From: an uncultured Eubacterium sp.
GTDB lineage: Bacteria; Bacillota; Clostridia; Oscillospirales; Acutalibacteraceae
Direction: 5' to 3'
NCBI GenBank assembly: GCA_905234495.1
Contig: CAJOHE010000004.1
Coordinates: 100,319 to 164,318, forward strand
Length of the DNA stretch: 64,000 nucleotides
The position numbers and the translations under genes were made by a program. Numbering within the stretch: position 1 is the stretch's first letter; every line of letters begins with the position of its first letter. The notes under the pieces were generated by a model. It did no database searches and had not been told where the DNA came from. It saw only the letters and a list, made by a program, of their open reading frames with translations. Shown in pieces: positions 34,919 to 42,734 of the stretch.

Positions 34919-36181
34919 TTGAAAAACGTTGCCGTATTAGTTATGCTCGTGCTGATTACGTTCAGTATGGGCGTTGCGGGCAATCAGATTGCAAAGCCCG
35001 TCGCAGCAGTCAGCGCAAACGAGGTGCAGACCGAGCTCGAAACAGAACCCGAAACAGAGCCTGAAACGACCGGGGAGGTTGTTACGGTGGTAACCGAAAA
35101 AGAAACGGAAAAGGCGGAGCCGATTGACGAATTCATCTCAAAAATGAGCATTGAAGAAAAGGTCGGCCAGCTTTTCATAGTAACTCCCGAGGCGGTTATG
35201 CTTAATGAGAAGGAGCAGGAGGACGGAGCTCCCGTGACCGTTGCAAGCGGCGATATGCTTGCGCGTATGGCGAAGTACCACATCGGCGGCGTGATTATGT
35301 TTGCCTCAAATATTACCGACCCCGAGCAGATAACCCTTCTCAACAGCAGCATTAAAAACAAGAGCAGTATCGTCCCGTTTATCTGCGTTGACGAGGAGGG
35401 CGGCTTCATATCCCGAATTGCAAACAACGACGCCTTTGACGTGCCGAAATACGAGAGCATGAGGGACGTCGGCGGAAGCAAGGACACCGAGAGCGCAAAG
35501 CAGGTCGGAGTCGACATCGGCACCTATCTTAAGGAGTACGGCTTTAACCTGAACCTTGCGCCCGTATCCGATTTGGATTTGGGTAACGCGGCAATCGGTT
35601 CGCGCGCATACAGCGATAACCCCACTCTGACCGAGAATATGGTTAAAAGCGAAATCGAAGGCTTTCACAGCGTTGGCGTTATGTGCTGCGCAAAGCATTT
35701 TCCGGGACACGGCGGCGCAACGGGCGACACCCATGACGGCCTTGCCGACGTTGAAAAGAACTGGGACGAGCTTCTTAAAAACGACCTCGTTCCGTTCAAA
35801 GGCGCGATTGACGCGAATATTGATATGATAATGGTCGGTCATCTTCTGACCTCGCAGATTACAAACGACGGACTTCCCGCCTCTCTTTCAAAGCAGATGA
35901 TTACCGATAAGCTCAGGGGAGAGCTCGGCTACAACGGAGTCGTTATCACCGACTCGTTTGCAATGGGCGCGATTACGAACAACTACACCTCTGTCGAAGC
36001 AGCCGTCGGCGCGCTTAAGGCGGGCGCGGATATCGTGCTTATGCCCAAGTCGCTTGACGAGGCTTACGCCGCAGTTCTTGACGCGGTTGAAAGCGGAGAG
36101 ATAAGCGAGGCGCAGATCAACACACATCTTAAAAGAGTGCTGACTCTCAAGGAGAAATACGGCCTGGTGGAGTTTGAATAA
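34919..36181 (+). CDS. GH3 beta-N-acetylhexosaminidase (NagZ-like), secreted or anchored
   Basis: 420 aa, starting with TTG after a GGGAGGTGA site. Residues 4-30 form a signal/anchor helix; residues 35-70 are an acidic Glu/Thr/Pro linker. The GH3 domain starts near residue 80: FICVDEEGGFISRI, KHFPGHGGATGDTHDG near 260 (the His/Asp acid-base dyad typical of NagZ), and VITDSFAMGAI near 342 with the nucleophile Asp. Length and lack of the second GH3 sandwich domain match NagZ. In Gram-positive bacteria such enzymes release GlcNAc from peptidoglycan fragments outside the membrane. A GH13 gene follows 15 bases later. Confidence 0.87.
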   Translation: MKNVAVLVMLVLITFSMGVAGNQIAKPVAAVSANEVQTELETEPETEPETTGEVVTVVTEKETEKAEPIDEFISKMSIEEKVGQLFIVTPEAVMLNEKEQEDGAPVTVASGDMLARMAKYHIGGVIMFASNITDPEQITLLNSSIKNKSSIVPFICVDEEGGFISRIANNDAFDVPKYESMRDVGGSKDTESAKQVGVDIGTYLKEYGFNLNLAPVSDLDLGNAAIGSRAYSDNPTLTENMVKSEIEGFHSVGVMCCAKHFPGHGGATGDTHDGLADVEKNWDELLKNDLVPFKGAIDANIDMIMVGHLLTSQITNDGLPASLSKQMITDKLRGELGYNGVVITDSFAMGAITNNYTSVEAAVGALKAGADIVLMPKSLDEAYAAVLDAVESGEISEAQINTHLKRVLTLKEKYGLVEFE

Positions 36182-36196
36182 TTAAGGAGGGACATT

Positions 36197-37864
36197 ATGC
36201 AGAAATACGATAACAGCTGGTATAAGGAACTTGTGGTATATCAGATTTGGCCGCGTTCCTTCTGCGACGGAAACGGCGACGGAATAGGCGACCTTGAGGG
36301 AGTGCTTTCAAAGCTCGACTACCTTAAGGATTTGGGGATTAACTGTATCTGGTTTTCGCCGCTCTACCCCTCGCCGAATGCGGATTACGGTTATGATATT
36401 GCGGATTACAAAAATATTCACTCTGATTACGGCGACCTTGAGCTTTTCAAAAAGGTGCTCGACGAGGCTCACGCAAGGGGCATCAAAGTCATAATGGACC
36501 TCGTTGTAAATCACACGAGCGACGAGCACGAATGGTTCATCAAATCAAAGGACAAGAGCTCGCCCTACCACGACTACTATTTCTGGCGCGAGGGCAGGGG
36601 AAAGCGCGCGCCTAACAACTGGCTTTCCTGCTTTGAGGGCAAGGCGTGGGAATACGATGAAGTGCTGAACGAATGGTATCTTCACGTTTTCGCAACTAAG
36701 CAGCCCGACCTCAATCACGATAACCCCGCCGTAAGGCAGGAAGTCAAGGACATAATGCGCTTCTGGCTTGATATGGGCGTTGACGGCTTCCGCGAGGACG
36801 TTATCACCTTCATCTCAAAAAAGGAAGGACTGCCGAACGGATTCCCGCTTCCGACTATGACGGGGCTCGAGCACTATATGGACGGCCCGCATATTCACGA
36901 ATACCTCGGCGAATACCGCGAGGTGACCGACGATTACGACTGCTTCACGGTTGGCGAGGCGCCGCTGATGACGCCGAAAAAGGCGCTGAACTATATCAGC
37001 GAGGACAAAAAGGAACTCGATTTGATGTTCCATTTCCAGCATATCGACGCCGACGCATTTCTTATTGACTACATCCAGAGGCCGTTTAACCTCAAGAGGA
37101 TGAAGGGCGCATTTTCGCGCTGGCAGGAAGAAATCAACGGCGTTGCATGGAATACGCTCTACATAGAAAACCACGACCACCCGAGGATTATTTCGCGCTA
37201 CGGCAGCGAGAAATACAGAACGGAATCGGGCAAGATGCTCGCGAATATGTATATGCTCCAGCAGGGCACGCCGTTTATTTATCAGGGGCAGGAAATCGGT
37301 ATGCTCAACACGAGGCTCAATTCTATTGACGAGTATGAGGACGTATTTGTGAAAAACAATTACAAAGTGTTCACCGAAAAGGTGCACCTCGGCAAGGAAA
37401 AGGCGTGGGAATGGGCTGTGAAATCGACGCGCGACAATGCGAGAACGCCCGTTCAGTGGAACGGAAGCGAGAACGCGGGATTCACGACCGGCACGCCGTG
37501 GTTCCCCGTAAACGTGAACTATAAGGAAATTAACGCCGAAAAGGAAGCGGCTGACGAAAATTCGATTCTCAACCACTACAAAGCGCTGATTAAGTTTAAG
37601 AAGGAAAACGACGTCGCAAAGTGGGGCGACTACAAGGAACATTACAAAAATTCCGACAAGCTCTACGTTTACGAGAGAAATTACGGGGACAAGCGACTGC
37701 TCGTAATCAATTCCTTCACCGAGGAAAACGTTTCGTTTGAGGCGCCGAAGGGCTTCAAGCTTGAAGAGGGCAGGGTAATTCTCTGCAACTACCCGAATCC
37801 CACGGTGCAGAATAACGGCTTTAAAACAAGACCGTACGAAACGAGAGTTTATTATTTTGAATGA
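36197..37864 (+). CDS. GH13 alpha-glucosidase (oligo-1,6-glucosidase type)
   Basis: 555 aa, the usual length for this group. The start KELVVYQIWPRSFCDGNGDG is typical. DLVVNHTSDEHEW lies near 100, GFREDVI near 196 holds the nucleophile Asp, TVGEA near 252 the acid/base Glu, and ENHDHPR near 325 the transition-state Asp. It is a paralogue of the 630-aa enzyme at 31213 without the N-terminal extension. No signal peptide, so it acts in the cytoplasm. The AAGGAGG ribosome site is strong. Being paired with a NagZ-like gene rather than a transporter is unusual but may reflect simple adjacency. Confidence 0.88.
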   Translation: MQKYDNSWYKELVVYQIWPRSFCDGNGDGIGDLEGVLSKLDYLKDLGINCIWFSPLYPSPNADYGYDIADYKNIHSDYGDLELFKKVLDEAHARGIKVIMDLVVNHTSDEHEWFIKSKDKSSPYHDYYFWREGRGKRAPNNWLSCFEGKAWEYDEVLNEWYLHVFATKQPDLNHDNPAVRQEVKDIMRFWLDMGVDGFREDVITFISKKEGLPNGFPLPTMTGLEHYMDGPHIHEYLGEYREVTDDYDCFTVGEAPLMTPKKALNYISEDKKELDLMFHFQHIDADAFLIDYIQRPFNLKRMKGAFSRWQEEINGVAWNTLYIENHDHPRIISRYGSEKYRTESGKMLANMYMLQQGTPFIYQGQEIGMLNTRLNSIDEYEDVFVKNNYKVFTEKVHLGKEKAWEWAVKSTRDNARTPVQWNGSENAGFTTGTPWFPVNVNYKEINAEKEAADENSILNHYKALIKFKKENDVAKWGDYKEHYKNSDKLYVYERNYGDKRLLVINSFTEENVSFEAPKGFKLEEGRVILCNYPNPTVQNNGFKTRPYETRVYYFE

Positions 37865-37866
37865 AG

Positions 37867-37896
37867 AAAAACGGGTGATTAGTTCACCCGTTTTTT
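37867..37896. terminator. Shared terminator for converging genes
   Basis: AACGGGTGA/TTCACCCGTT stem with an A-run on one side and TTTTTT on the other. The stop codon of the minus-strand ATP-grasp gene (37884) lies inside the hairpin, so the two transcripts overlap here. Confidence 0.82.
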
Positions 37897-38600
37897 ATGT
37901 AGTCACAGTATAGCTTTATGATGTCGATGTCGGTTTTTGCGTAGACCGTGCGCGCGCCGACGGTGTCTTCAATCTCGTTGAAAACGATGTGCCCGTTGTT
38001 GAAAACAAAATCAATTCCTACGTAATCGGCTTCAACGAGGCTGATTATTTTTTTTACAAGCGCGGTTTCGTCCTCGCTTAAACTGTACGGAGTCGCCGCT
38101 CCGCCGAGGCAGAAATTTGAGCGGAAATCCGTTTTGCTCTCGCGAAGGATTGCGGTTATGATTTCGCCGCCGATTACCCAGACGCGGACGTCCTTGCCGA
38201 GGTCGGTGCAGGGTTTTTGATAAACAAAACCTTTCTCAAATTTCTCCGGTGTTTCAAGCATAACAACGCCGTTTCCGCCGTGGCCGTTCACGGGCTTTTT
38301 GACTGCGGGTGCGCCCGCATACCTCGTCGGCATAATCTCAATCCCGTTTTGTTCCATAAAGTCGTAGCAGAGCTGCTTGTCGTTTGCAAGGCGGGTGAGG
38401 GAAGAGGGGTTGAAAACGCGCACGCCCCGCGCCTCAAAATATTCGGCAACGCGGTAATCGTTTGTGCGGTTTATCACATAATCCGCCCCGCCTCGGTAGT
38501 CCTCATATTGCAGCTCGACGCCGAGTTCTTTTCTGAATTTTTCAACGGCAAAGGCGTTTCGCGCCGCCTCTTTTTCGCAGTAAATCAATATGCCGCTCAT
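37884..38600 (-). CDS. RimK-like ATP-grasp protein (second of a tandem pair)
   Basis: 238 aa. Lysine and Gly-rich features of the ATP-grasp fold are visible: VKKPVNGHGGNGVVML near residue 98, DVRVWVIGGEIITAILRES with a conserved FRSNFCLGG segment near 155, and the metal-binding end VGIDFVFNNGHIVFNEIEDTVG near 195-215. The RimK/GshB-type pattern FRSN..GG argues for an amide or peptide-bond-forming ligase. The start codon overlaps the stop of the upstream ATP-grasp gene by four bases, so the two are translated together. The substrate is not known; candidates are a small peptide, a wall precursor or a cofactor tail. Confidence 0.7.
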   Translation of the reverse strand: MSGILIYCEKEAARNAFAVEKFRKELGVELQYEDYRGGADYVINRTNDYRVAEYFEARGVRVFNPSSLTRLANDKQLCYDFMEQNGIEIMPTRYAGAPAVKKPVNGHGGNGVVMLETPEKFEKGFVYQKPCTDLGKDVRVWVIGGEIITAILRESKTDFRSNFCLGGAATPYSLSEDETALVKKIISLVEADYVGIDFVFNNGHIVFNEIEDTVGARTVYAKTDIDIIKLYCDYIKNG

Positions 38601-39418
38601 TTGATTTTCCCCGCAATATATTCAAGGATTTTCGGCGCGATGTCCACGCCCGCGGCGTTCATAATGTTTATGATGTGGGCGTTTGAATTGACCTCGCAGA
38701 CGTAGCCGCCGTCGAGAATATCAACGCCGCCGAAGTCGAGTCCGAGGGCGTTGCACGCGGTGAGCGCAAGGGCTTTTTCCTCGTAGGTCGGCGTGCAGGC
38801 GGTCATCGTTCCGCCGTTTGTCACGTTTGAGCGGAAGTCGTTTTTGTTCTCGCGGCGTACGCAGGCTACAACCTCGCCGCCGACAACTTCAAGCCTCTTG
38901 TCCGCGCCGCTGCTTTCTGCAATAAATTCCTGCAGAAGGAAGGGATTGTCGGTTACTTGTGATTTTATTTCACAAGCGCTTTCGCAGAGGTGAACCTGCT
39001 CGCCGAAGGAACCGAAACATTCCTTGAAAACGAGGGGCAAGCCGAGCTTTTCCGCCGCCGTTTCAATAAAATCGTCGGGCGTTTCGCCGTTGAATCGCAG
39101 GGGCGCGATAAACGTTTTAGGCTGCTTTACCTTGCCGAGAAGGGCAAGATACGTCTTCGCCTTGTCGTCGCAGAGCTCAATCGCCCTCGCGCTGTTGAAC
39201 ACCCTGAGCCCCATAGCCTCAAGCCGCGCCGCAAGGTTTACGTCCTTATCCCAGAACAGGATAAAATCGGCGCTGACCTCATCGGAGCAGGCGAGGTCAA
39301 GGTTCGTTTTCGTTTCAAGCTCAATGCCCATAGCGGCTGCCGCGCGGGTTAAGTGCGCGTGAAGCGTATCAAATTTTTCGCCTTTTAAGAAATGATTAAC
39401 AACTAATATGCCCTTCAT
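38597..39418 (-). CDS. RimK-like ATP-grasp protein (first of a tandem pair)
   Basis: 273 aa. The N-terminal pre-ATP-grasp domain (residues 1-90) is followed by VFKECFGSFGEQVHLCES near 132, LLQEFIAESSGADKRLEVVGGEVV near 165, a FRSNVTNGG segment near 197 and FGGVDILDGGYVCEVNSNAHI near 235, the Glu/Asn metal-binding end of the ATP-grasp fold. It is related to, but not a simple copy of, the downstream 238-aa protein; both share the FRSN..GG block. AAGGGAG precedes the ATG. A two-protein ligase, or two successive ligation steps, is possible. Confidence 0.72.
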   Translation of the reverse strand: MKGILVVNHFLKGEKFDTLHAHLTRAAAAMGIELETKTNLDLACSDEVSADFILFWDKDVNLAARLEAMGLRVFNSARAIELCDDKAKTYLALLGKVKQPKTFIAPLRFNGETPDDFIETAAEKLGLPLVFKECFGSFGEQVHLCESACEIKSQVTDNPFLLQEFIAESSGADKRLEVVGGEVVACVRRENKNDFRSNVTNGGTMTACTPTYEEKALALTACNALGLDFGGVDILDGGYVCEVNSNAHIINIMNAAGVDIAPKILEYIAGKIK

Positions 39419-39523
39419 ATGCCGCTCCCTTATTAATATTAACTATATTCTATCAAAGTGTATTGCATTTTTCAATGTAATAGTATAAAATATGCGTATC
39501 AAAAACAAAGGAAGGTTATTGCT

Positions 39524-40699
39524 ATGACAGAATACAAGCTTAAATACGGCTGTAATCCGAACCAGAACCCCGCAAGAATTCATATGGACGGAAAGGAACT
39601 TCCGTTTGAGGTGCTCAACGGCTCAGCGGGATATATCAATCTTCTTGACGCGTTCAATTCGTGGCAGCTTGTAAAGGAACTCAAAGAGGCTACGGGCCTT
39701 CCGAGCGCTGCATCCTTCAAGCACGTTTCGCCCGCAGGCGCTGCTGTTGCTCAGCCGCTTGACGAGGTTGACCGCAAGGTTTGCATGGTCCCCGACGGAC
39801 TTGAGCTTTCCCCGATTGCCGAGGCTTACGTGAGAGCAAGAAGCTGCGACAGGCAGTCTTCCTTCGGCGATTTTGCCGCTCTTTCAGACACCTGCGACGC
39901 GTCGGTTGCAACCTTCCTTCAGAAAGAGGTTTCCGACGGAATCATCGCCCCCGGCTACACCGACGAGGCGCTTGAAATTCTCAAATCAAAGAGAAGAGGA
40001 AACTTCCTCATCATAAAGATTGACCCCGACTACGTTCCCGAAGAGATGGAAACGAAGCAGGTTTTCGGCATCAAGTTTGAGCAGAAGAGAAACAACGCGA
40101 AAATCACGATGAGTCTCTTTGACGATATGCCGACAAAGGTTAAGGACATCCCCGAAATCGCAAAAATCGACCTTCTTATCTCGATGATTACGCTCAAGTA
40201 TACTCAGTCAAATTCAGTTGTATACGCTCAGGGCGGTCAGACTCTCGGCGTAGGCGCAGGTCAGCAGAGCCGAATCCTCTGCACAAGAATGGCAGGCAAC
40301 AAAGCAGATATGCTCTGGCTTCGCAGAAACGAGAAGGTGCTCAATCTTCCGTGGCTTGACGGCGTTAGAAAATGCGACGCCGACAACGCAATCGACCTCT
40401 ACATCAGCGAGGATTACGAGGAGCTTCTCAAGGACGGCGTATGGCAGAGATATTTCACCGAGAAGCCCGAGCCCTTCACCGCTGAGGAAAAGGCTGAATG
40501 GCATAAGAAGATGGACAACGTTGCCCTCGGTTCAGACGCGTTCTTCCCGTTTGAGGATAACATCGAGAGAGCCGTTAAGTCGGGCGTTAAGTACATCGCG
40601 CAGCCCGGCGGTTCCGTAAGGGACGAGCAGGTTATCGAGTGCTGCGACGGCTACGGCATAGCAATGGCAATGACCGGCATCCGCCTCTTCCATCATTAA
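39524..40699 (+). CDS. Phosphoribosylaminoimidazolecarboxamide formyltransferase, stand-alone
   Basis: 391 aa from the ATG at 39524 (MTEYKLKYGCNPNQNPAR), the natural start for this family; the frame is open further upstream but without a start signal. The protein corresponds to the C-terminal transformylase half of PurH: SFKHVSPAGAAVA near residue 64 holds the catalytic Lys-His pair, with RARSCDRQSSFGDF next and GGSVRDEQVIECCDGYGIAMAMTG near the end. It formylates AICAR with 10-formyl-THF in purine synthesis. The IMP cyclohydrolase half is absent and must be encoded elsewhere. A weak TTGCAT/TATAAA promoter-like pair lies at 39463-39489. Confidence 0.9.
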   Translation: MTEYKLKYGCNPNQNPARIHMDGKELPFEVLNGSAGYINLLDAFNSWQLVKELKEATGLPSAASFKHVSPAGAAVAQPLDEVDRKVCMVPDGLELSPIAEAYVRARSCDRQSSFGDFAALSDTCDASVATFLQKEVSDGIIAPGYTDEALEILKSKRRGNFLIIKIDPDYVPEEMETKQVFGIKFEQKRNNAKITMSLFDDMPTKVKDIPEIAKIDLLISMITLKYTQSNSVVYAQGGQTLGVGAGQQSRILCTRMAGNKADMLWLRRNEKVLNLPWLDGVRKCDADNAIDLYISEDYEELLKDGVWQRYFTEKPEPFTAEEKAEWHKKMDNVALGSDAFFPFEDNIERAVKSGVKYIAQPGGSVRDEQVIECCDGYGIAMAMTGIRLFHH

Positions 40700-40700
40700 T

Positions 40701-40880
40701 ATGGACGCGCTTTGTGAGAACTGCTGGTATAACGAATACGACGAGGAAACGGACGGGAATTTCTGTTCGCTCACCCTTGACGAGGACGAATACGTCCGCC
40801 TTATGCAGGACAAAAATAAGACCTGCAGATACTTCCGACCGGCAGGCGACGAATATGATATAGTAAAAAAACAAAACTGA
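40701..40880 (+). CDS. DUF6472-like small Cys protein, 59 aa
   Basis: The ATG follows the transformylase stop by one base (TAA-T-ATG) and has no ribosome site of its own, so translation is probably coupled to the gene before it. The product has CxxC at residues 5-8 (CENC), YNEYDEETDG, a later Cys, LDEDEY, a CRYF segment and the end EYDIVKKQN. This is the four-Cys, acidic pattern of DUF6472, a small putative metal-binding clostridial family. Its role is unknown. The stop codon lies in the first bases of the terminator hairpin. Confidence 0.75.
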   Translation: MDALCENCWYNEYDEETDGNFCSLTLDEDEYVRLMQDKNKTCRYFRPAGDEYDIVKKQN

Positions 40881-40912
40881 GAAACCGTTTGGTTTCTCAG
40901 TTTTTTGTTTGT
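40877..40912. terminator. Bidirectional terminator between converging genes
   Basis: 10-bp perfect stem CTGAGAAACC/GGTTTCTCAG, loop GTTT, T-run on both strands. It serves the DUF6472 gene and the minus-strand DUF1846 gene. Confidence 0.88.
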
Positions 40913-42378
40913 TATTCGGGTGTTTTTACGTCCGCGGTTACGCGCATACCGAGGTTCTTTGTTACTTTCTCGTCAACGTGGGAAAGCAGGACGGTCGAGT
41001 GCATTTCGGCGTTGTTGAGTCCCTTGAGCTGGTCGAGCGCCTTTTTTGCGTTTTCGTCGGTCACAGCCGAGATTGAAAGCGCAATCAGCACCTCGTCGGT
41101 GTGAAGGCAGGGATTCTTGTTGCCGAGATGATTTACCTTGAGTTCCTGAATCGGGCGGATAACGTCGGGATTTATAAGAAGAATATCGTCGTCAATTCCG
41201 CCGAGGCTCTTGAGCGCGTTGAGAAGCACTGCCGAAGCGCAGCCGAGAAGGTCGGACGTTCTGCCGGTTACAACCGTTCCGTCGGCAAGCTCGATAGCCG
41301 CCGCGGGAAGCTCGGTGAGCTCTGCCTTTTTCCTTGCGGCAACAACGCTCGCGCGGTCTTCCACGCTGATTCCCGCCTGATTCATCAGAAGCTCAAGCTT
41401 GAAGAGCTCGTCGAGATTTTTCTGTCCCTTTGCAACGTCGCGAAGGGCTTTGAAATATCTGCGGATAACCTCCTGCTTCGCCGCTTCTTTAACAGCCTCG
41501 TCGTCAACTATGCAGTTGCCCGCCATATTTACGCCCATATCGGTCGGGCTCTTGTAGGGGCACTCGCCGTAAATTCTGTCGAAGGTTGCCTTGAGAACGG
41601 GGAATATTTCAACGTCGCGGTTGTAGTTTACGGTGGTTTCGCCGTAAGCCTCGAGATGCCACGGGTCAATCATATTTACGTCGTTGAGGTCTGCGGTTGC
41701 AGCCTCGTATGCGATGTTTACGGGATGTTTGAGAGGAAGGTTCCAGATGGGGAAGGTTTCAAACTTCGCATAGCCCGCCTTTACGCCCCTCTTGTGCTCG
41801 TGGTAGAGCTGGGAAAGGCAGGTCGCCATCTTTCCGCTTCCGGGGCCGGGGGCGGTGATGATAACGAGCTCGCGCTGAGTTTTGATGTAGTCGTTTTTGC
41901 CGAAGCCGTCGTCGCTGACAATCCTGGTAACGTTTGAGGGATAGCCGTCGATAACGTAGTGATGATAAACGGGATAGCCCTTTTCGCCGAGCCTTGCCTC
42001 AAATTCGAGCACCTTTTCCGTCGGCGCGTATTTTGTGAGCACAACGCTTCCGACCATAAGCCCGATTTCGTTGAATTCGCTTATAAGGCGCTCAACGTCG
42101 TGGTCGTAGGTGATGCCGTAGTCGGCGCGAACCTTTTCCCTCTCAACGTCCTCGGCGCTTATAGCGATAACAATCTCGGCTTCGTTTTTGAGCTGCAGAA
42201 GCATCTGAAGCTTAGAGTCGGGCTGAAAGCCGGGAAGCACTCTTGAGGCGTGATAGTCGTCAAAAAGCTTGCCGCCGAATTCAAGATAGAGCTTGCCGCC
42301 GAACTCGTCGATTCTATCTCTGATTCTGCTTGACTGCATACTGAGATATTTGTCATTATCAAAGCCGATTTTATACAT
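40912..42378 (-). CDS. DUF1846 / UPF0371 family protein
   Basis: 488 aa from the ATG at 42378 (MYKIGFDNDKYL), chosen because AAGGAG lies 8 bases before it; an upstream in-frame ATG at 42399 would put that site inside the gene. Family blocks are clear: YLEFGGKLFDDYHASRVLPGF, an ITAPGPGSGKMATCLSQLYH loop near 190-210 resembling a nucleotide-binding loop, YAKFETFPIWNLPLKHPVN, and DMGVNMAGNCIVDD. The family is widespread in Firmicutes and its function is not established to my knowledge; a nucleotide-dependent activity is inferred from the GPGSGK loop. It is monocistronic and ends at the shared terminator. Confidence 0.85.
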   Translation of the reverse strand: MYKIGFDNDKYLSMQSSRIRDRIDEFGGKLYLEFGGKLFDDYHASRVLPGFQPDSKLQMLLQLKNEAEIVIAISAEDVEREKVRADYGITYDHDVERLISEFNEIGLMVGSVVLTKYAPTEKVLEFEARLGEKGYPVYHHYVIDGYPSNVTRIVSDDGFGKNDYIKTQRELVIITAPGPGSGKMATCLSQLYHEHKRGVKAGYAKFETFPIWNLPLKHPVNIAYEAATADLNDVNMIDPWHLEAYGETTVNYNRDVEIFPVLKATFDRIYGECPYKSPTDMGVNMAGNCIVDDEAVKEAAKQEVIRRYFKALRDVAKGQKNLDELFKLELLMNQAGISVEDRASVVAARKKAELTELPAAAIELADGTVVTGRTSDLLGCASAVLLNALKSLGGIDDDILLINPDVIRPIQELKVNHLGNKNPCLHTDEVLIALSISAVTDENAKKALDQLKGLNNAEMHSTVLLSHVDEKVTKNLGMRVTADVKTPE

Positions 42379-42734
42379 CGTATATTCTCCTTCTTCCAAA
42401 CAAATCTAAAAAACATTATAGCACAACTAAATATGTAATATCAACGATTTGAAAGAAATAATTGAAATTAAATAAAATCTTTGCCGACGGGGCGAAAATC
42501 GGTAAAATTTGGGCAAAATCAACAGTAATTCAACAAATTTTATGTTTTTTTTAGTATTTTTATTGCATTATTCTTTTTCATATGGTATTATTAAAAAGTA
42601 ATTTAGTTATATGCTATATTAATATACATATAATTATTTATAATCATTCGTCCACCAGACGGTGATTCATCAAAATTTGCAGGCCGGGCGACGCTTTCTG
42701 CCTGCGTAAAAATATTTTTTCAAAGGAGAAAATT
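42379..42734. other. 356-bp divergent intergenic region
   Basis: Very A/T-rich sequence between the DUF1846 gene and the protease-FHA gene. Several TATAAT-like hexamers are present (for example near 42640), but none has a convincing -35 partner. The protease gene has an AAAGGAG ribosome site at its end. I see no gene or clear repeat here. Confidence 0.4.

Noticed and set aside
39458..39523. Longer N-terminus for the AICAR transformylase
   Set aside because: The added residues are not family-like, and the ATG at 39524 begins the conserved sequence with a nearby GGAAGG site.
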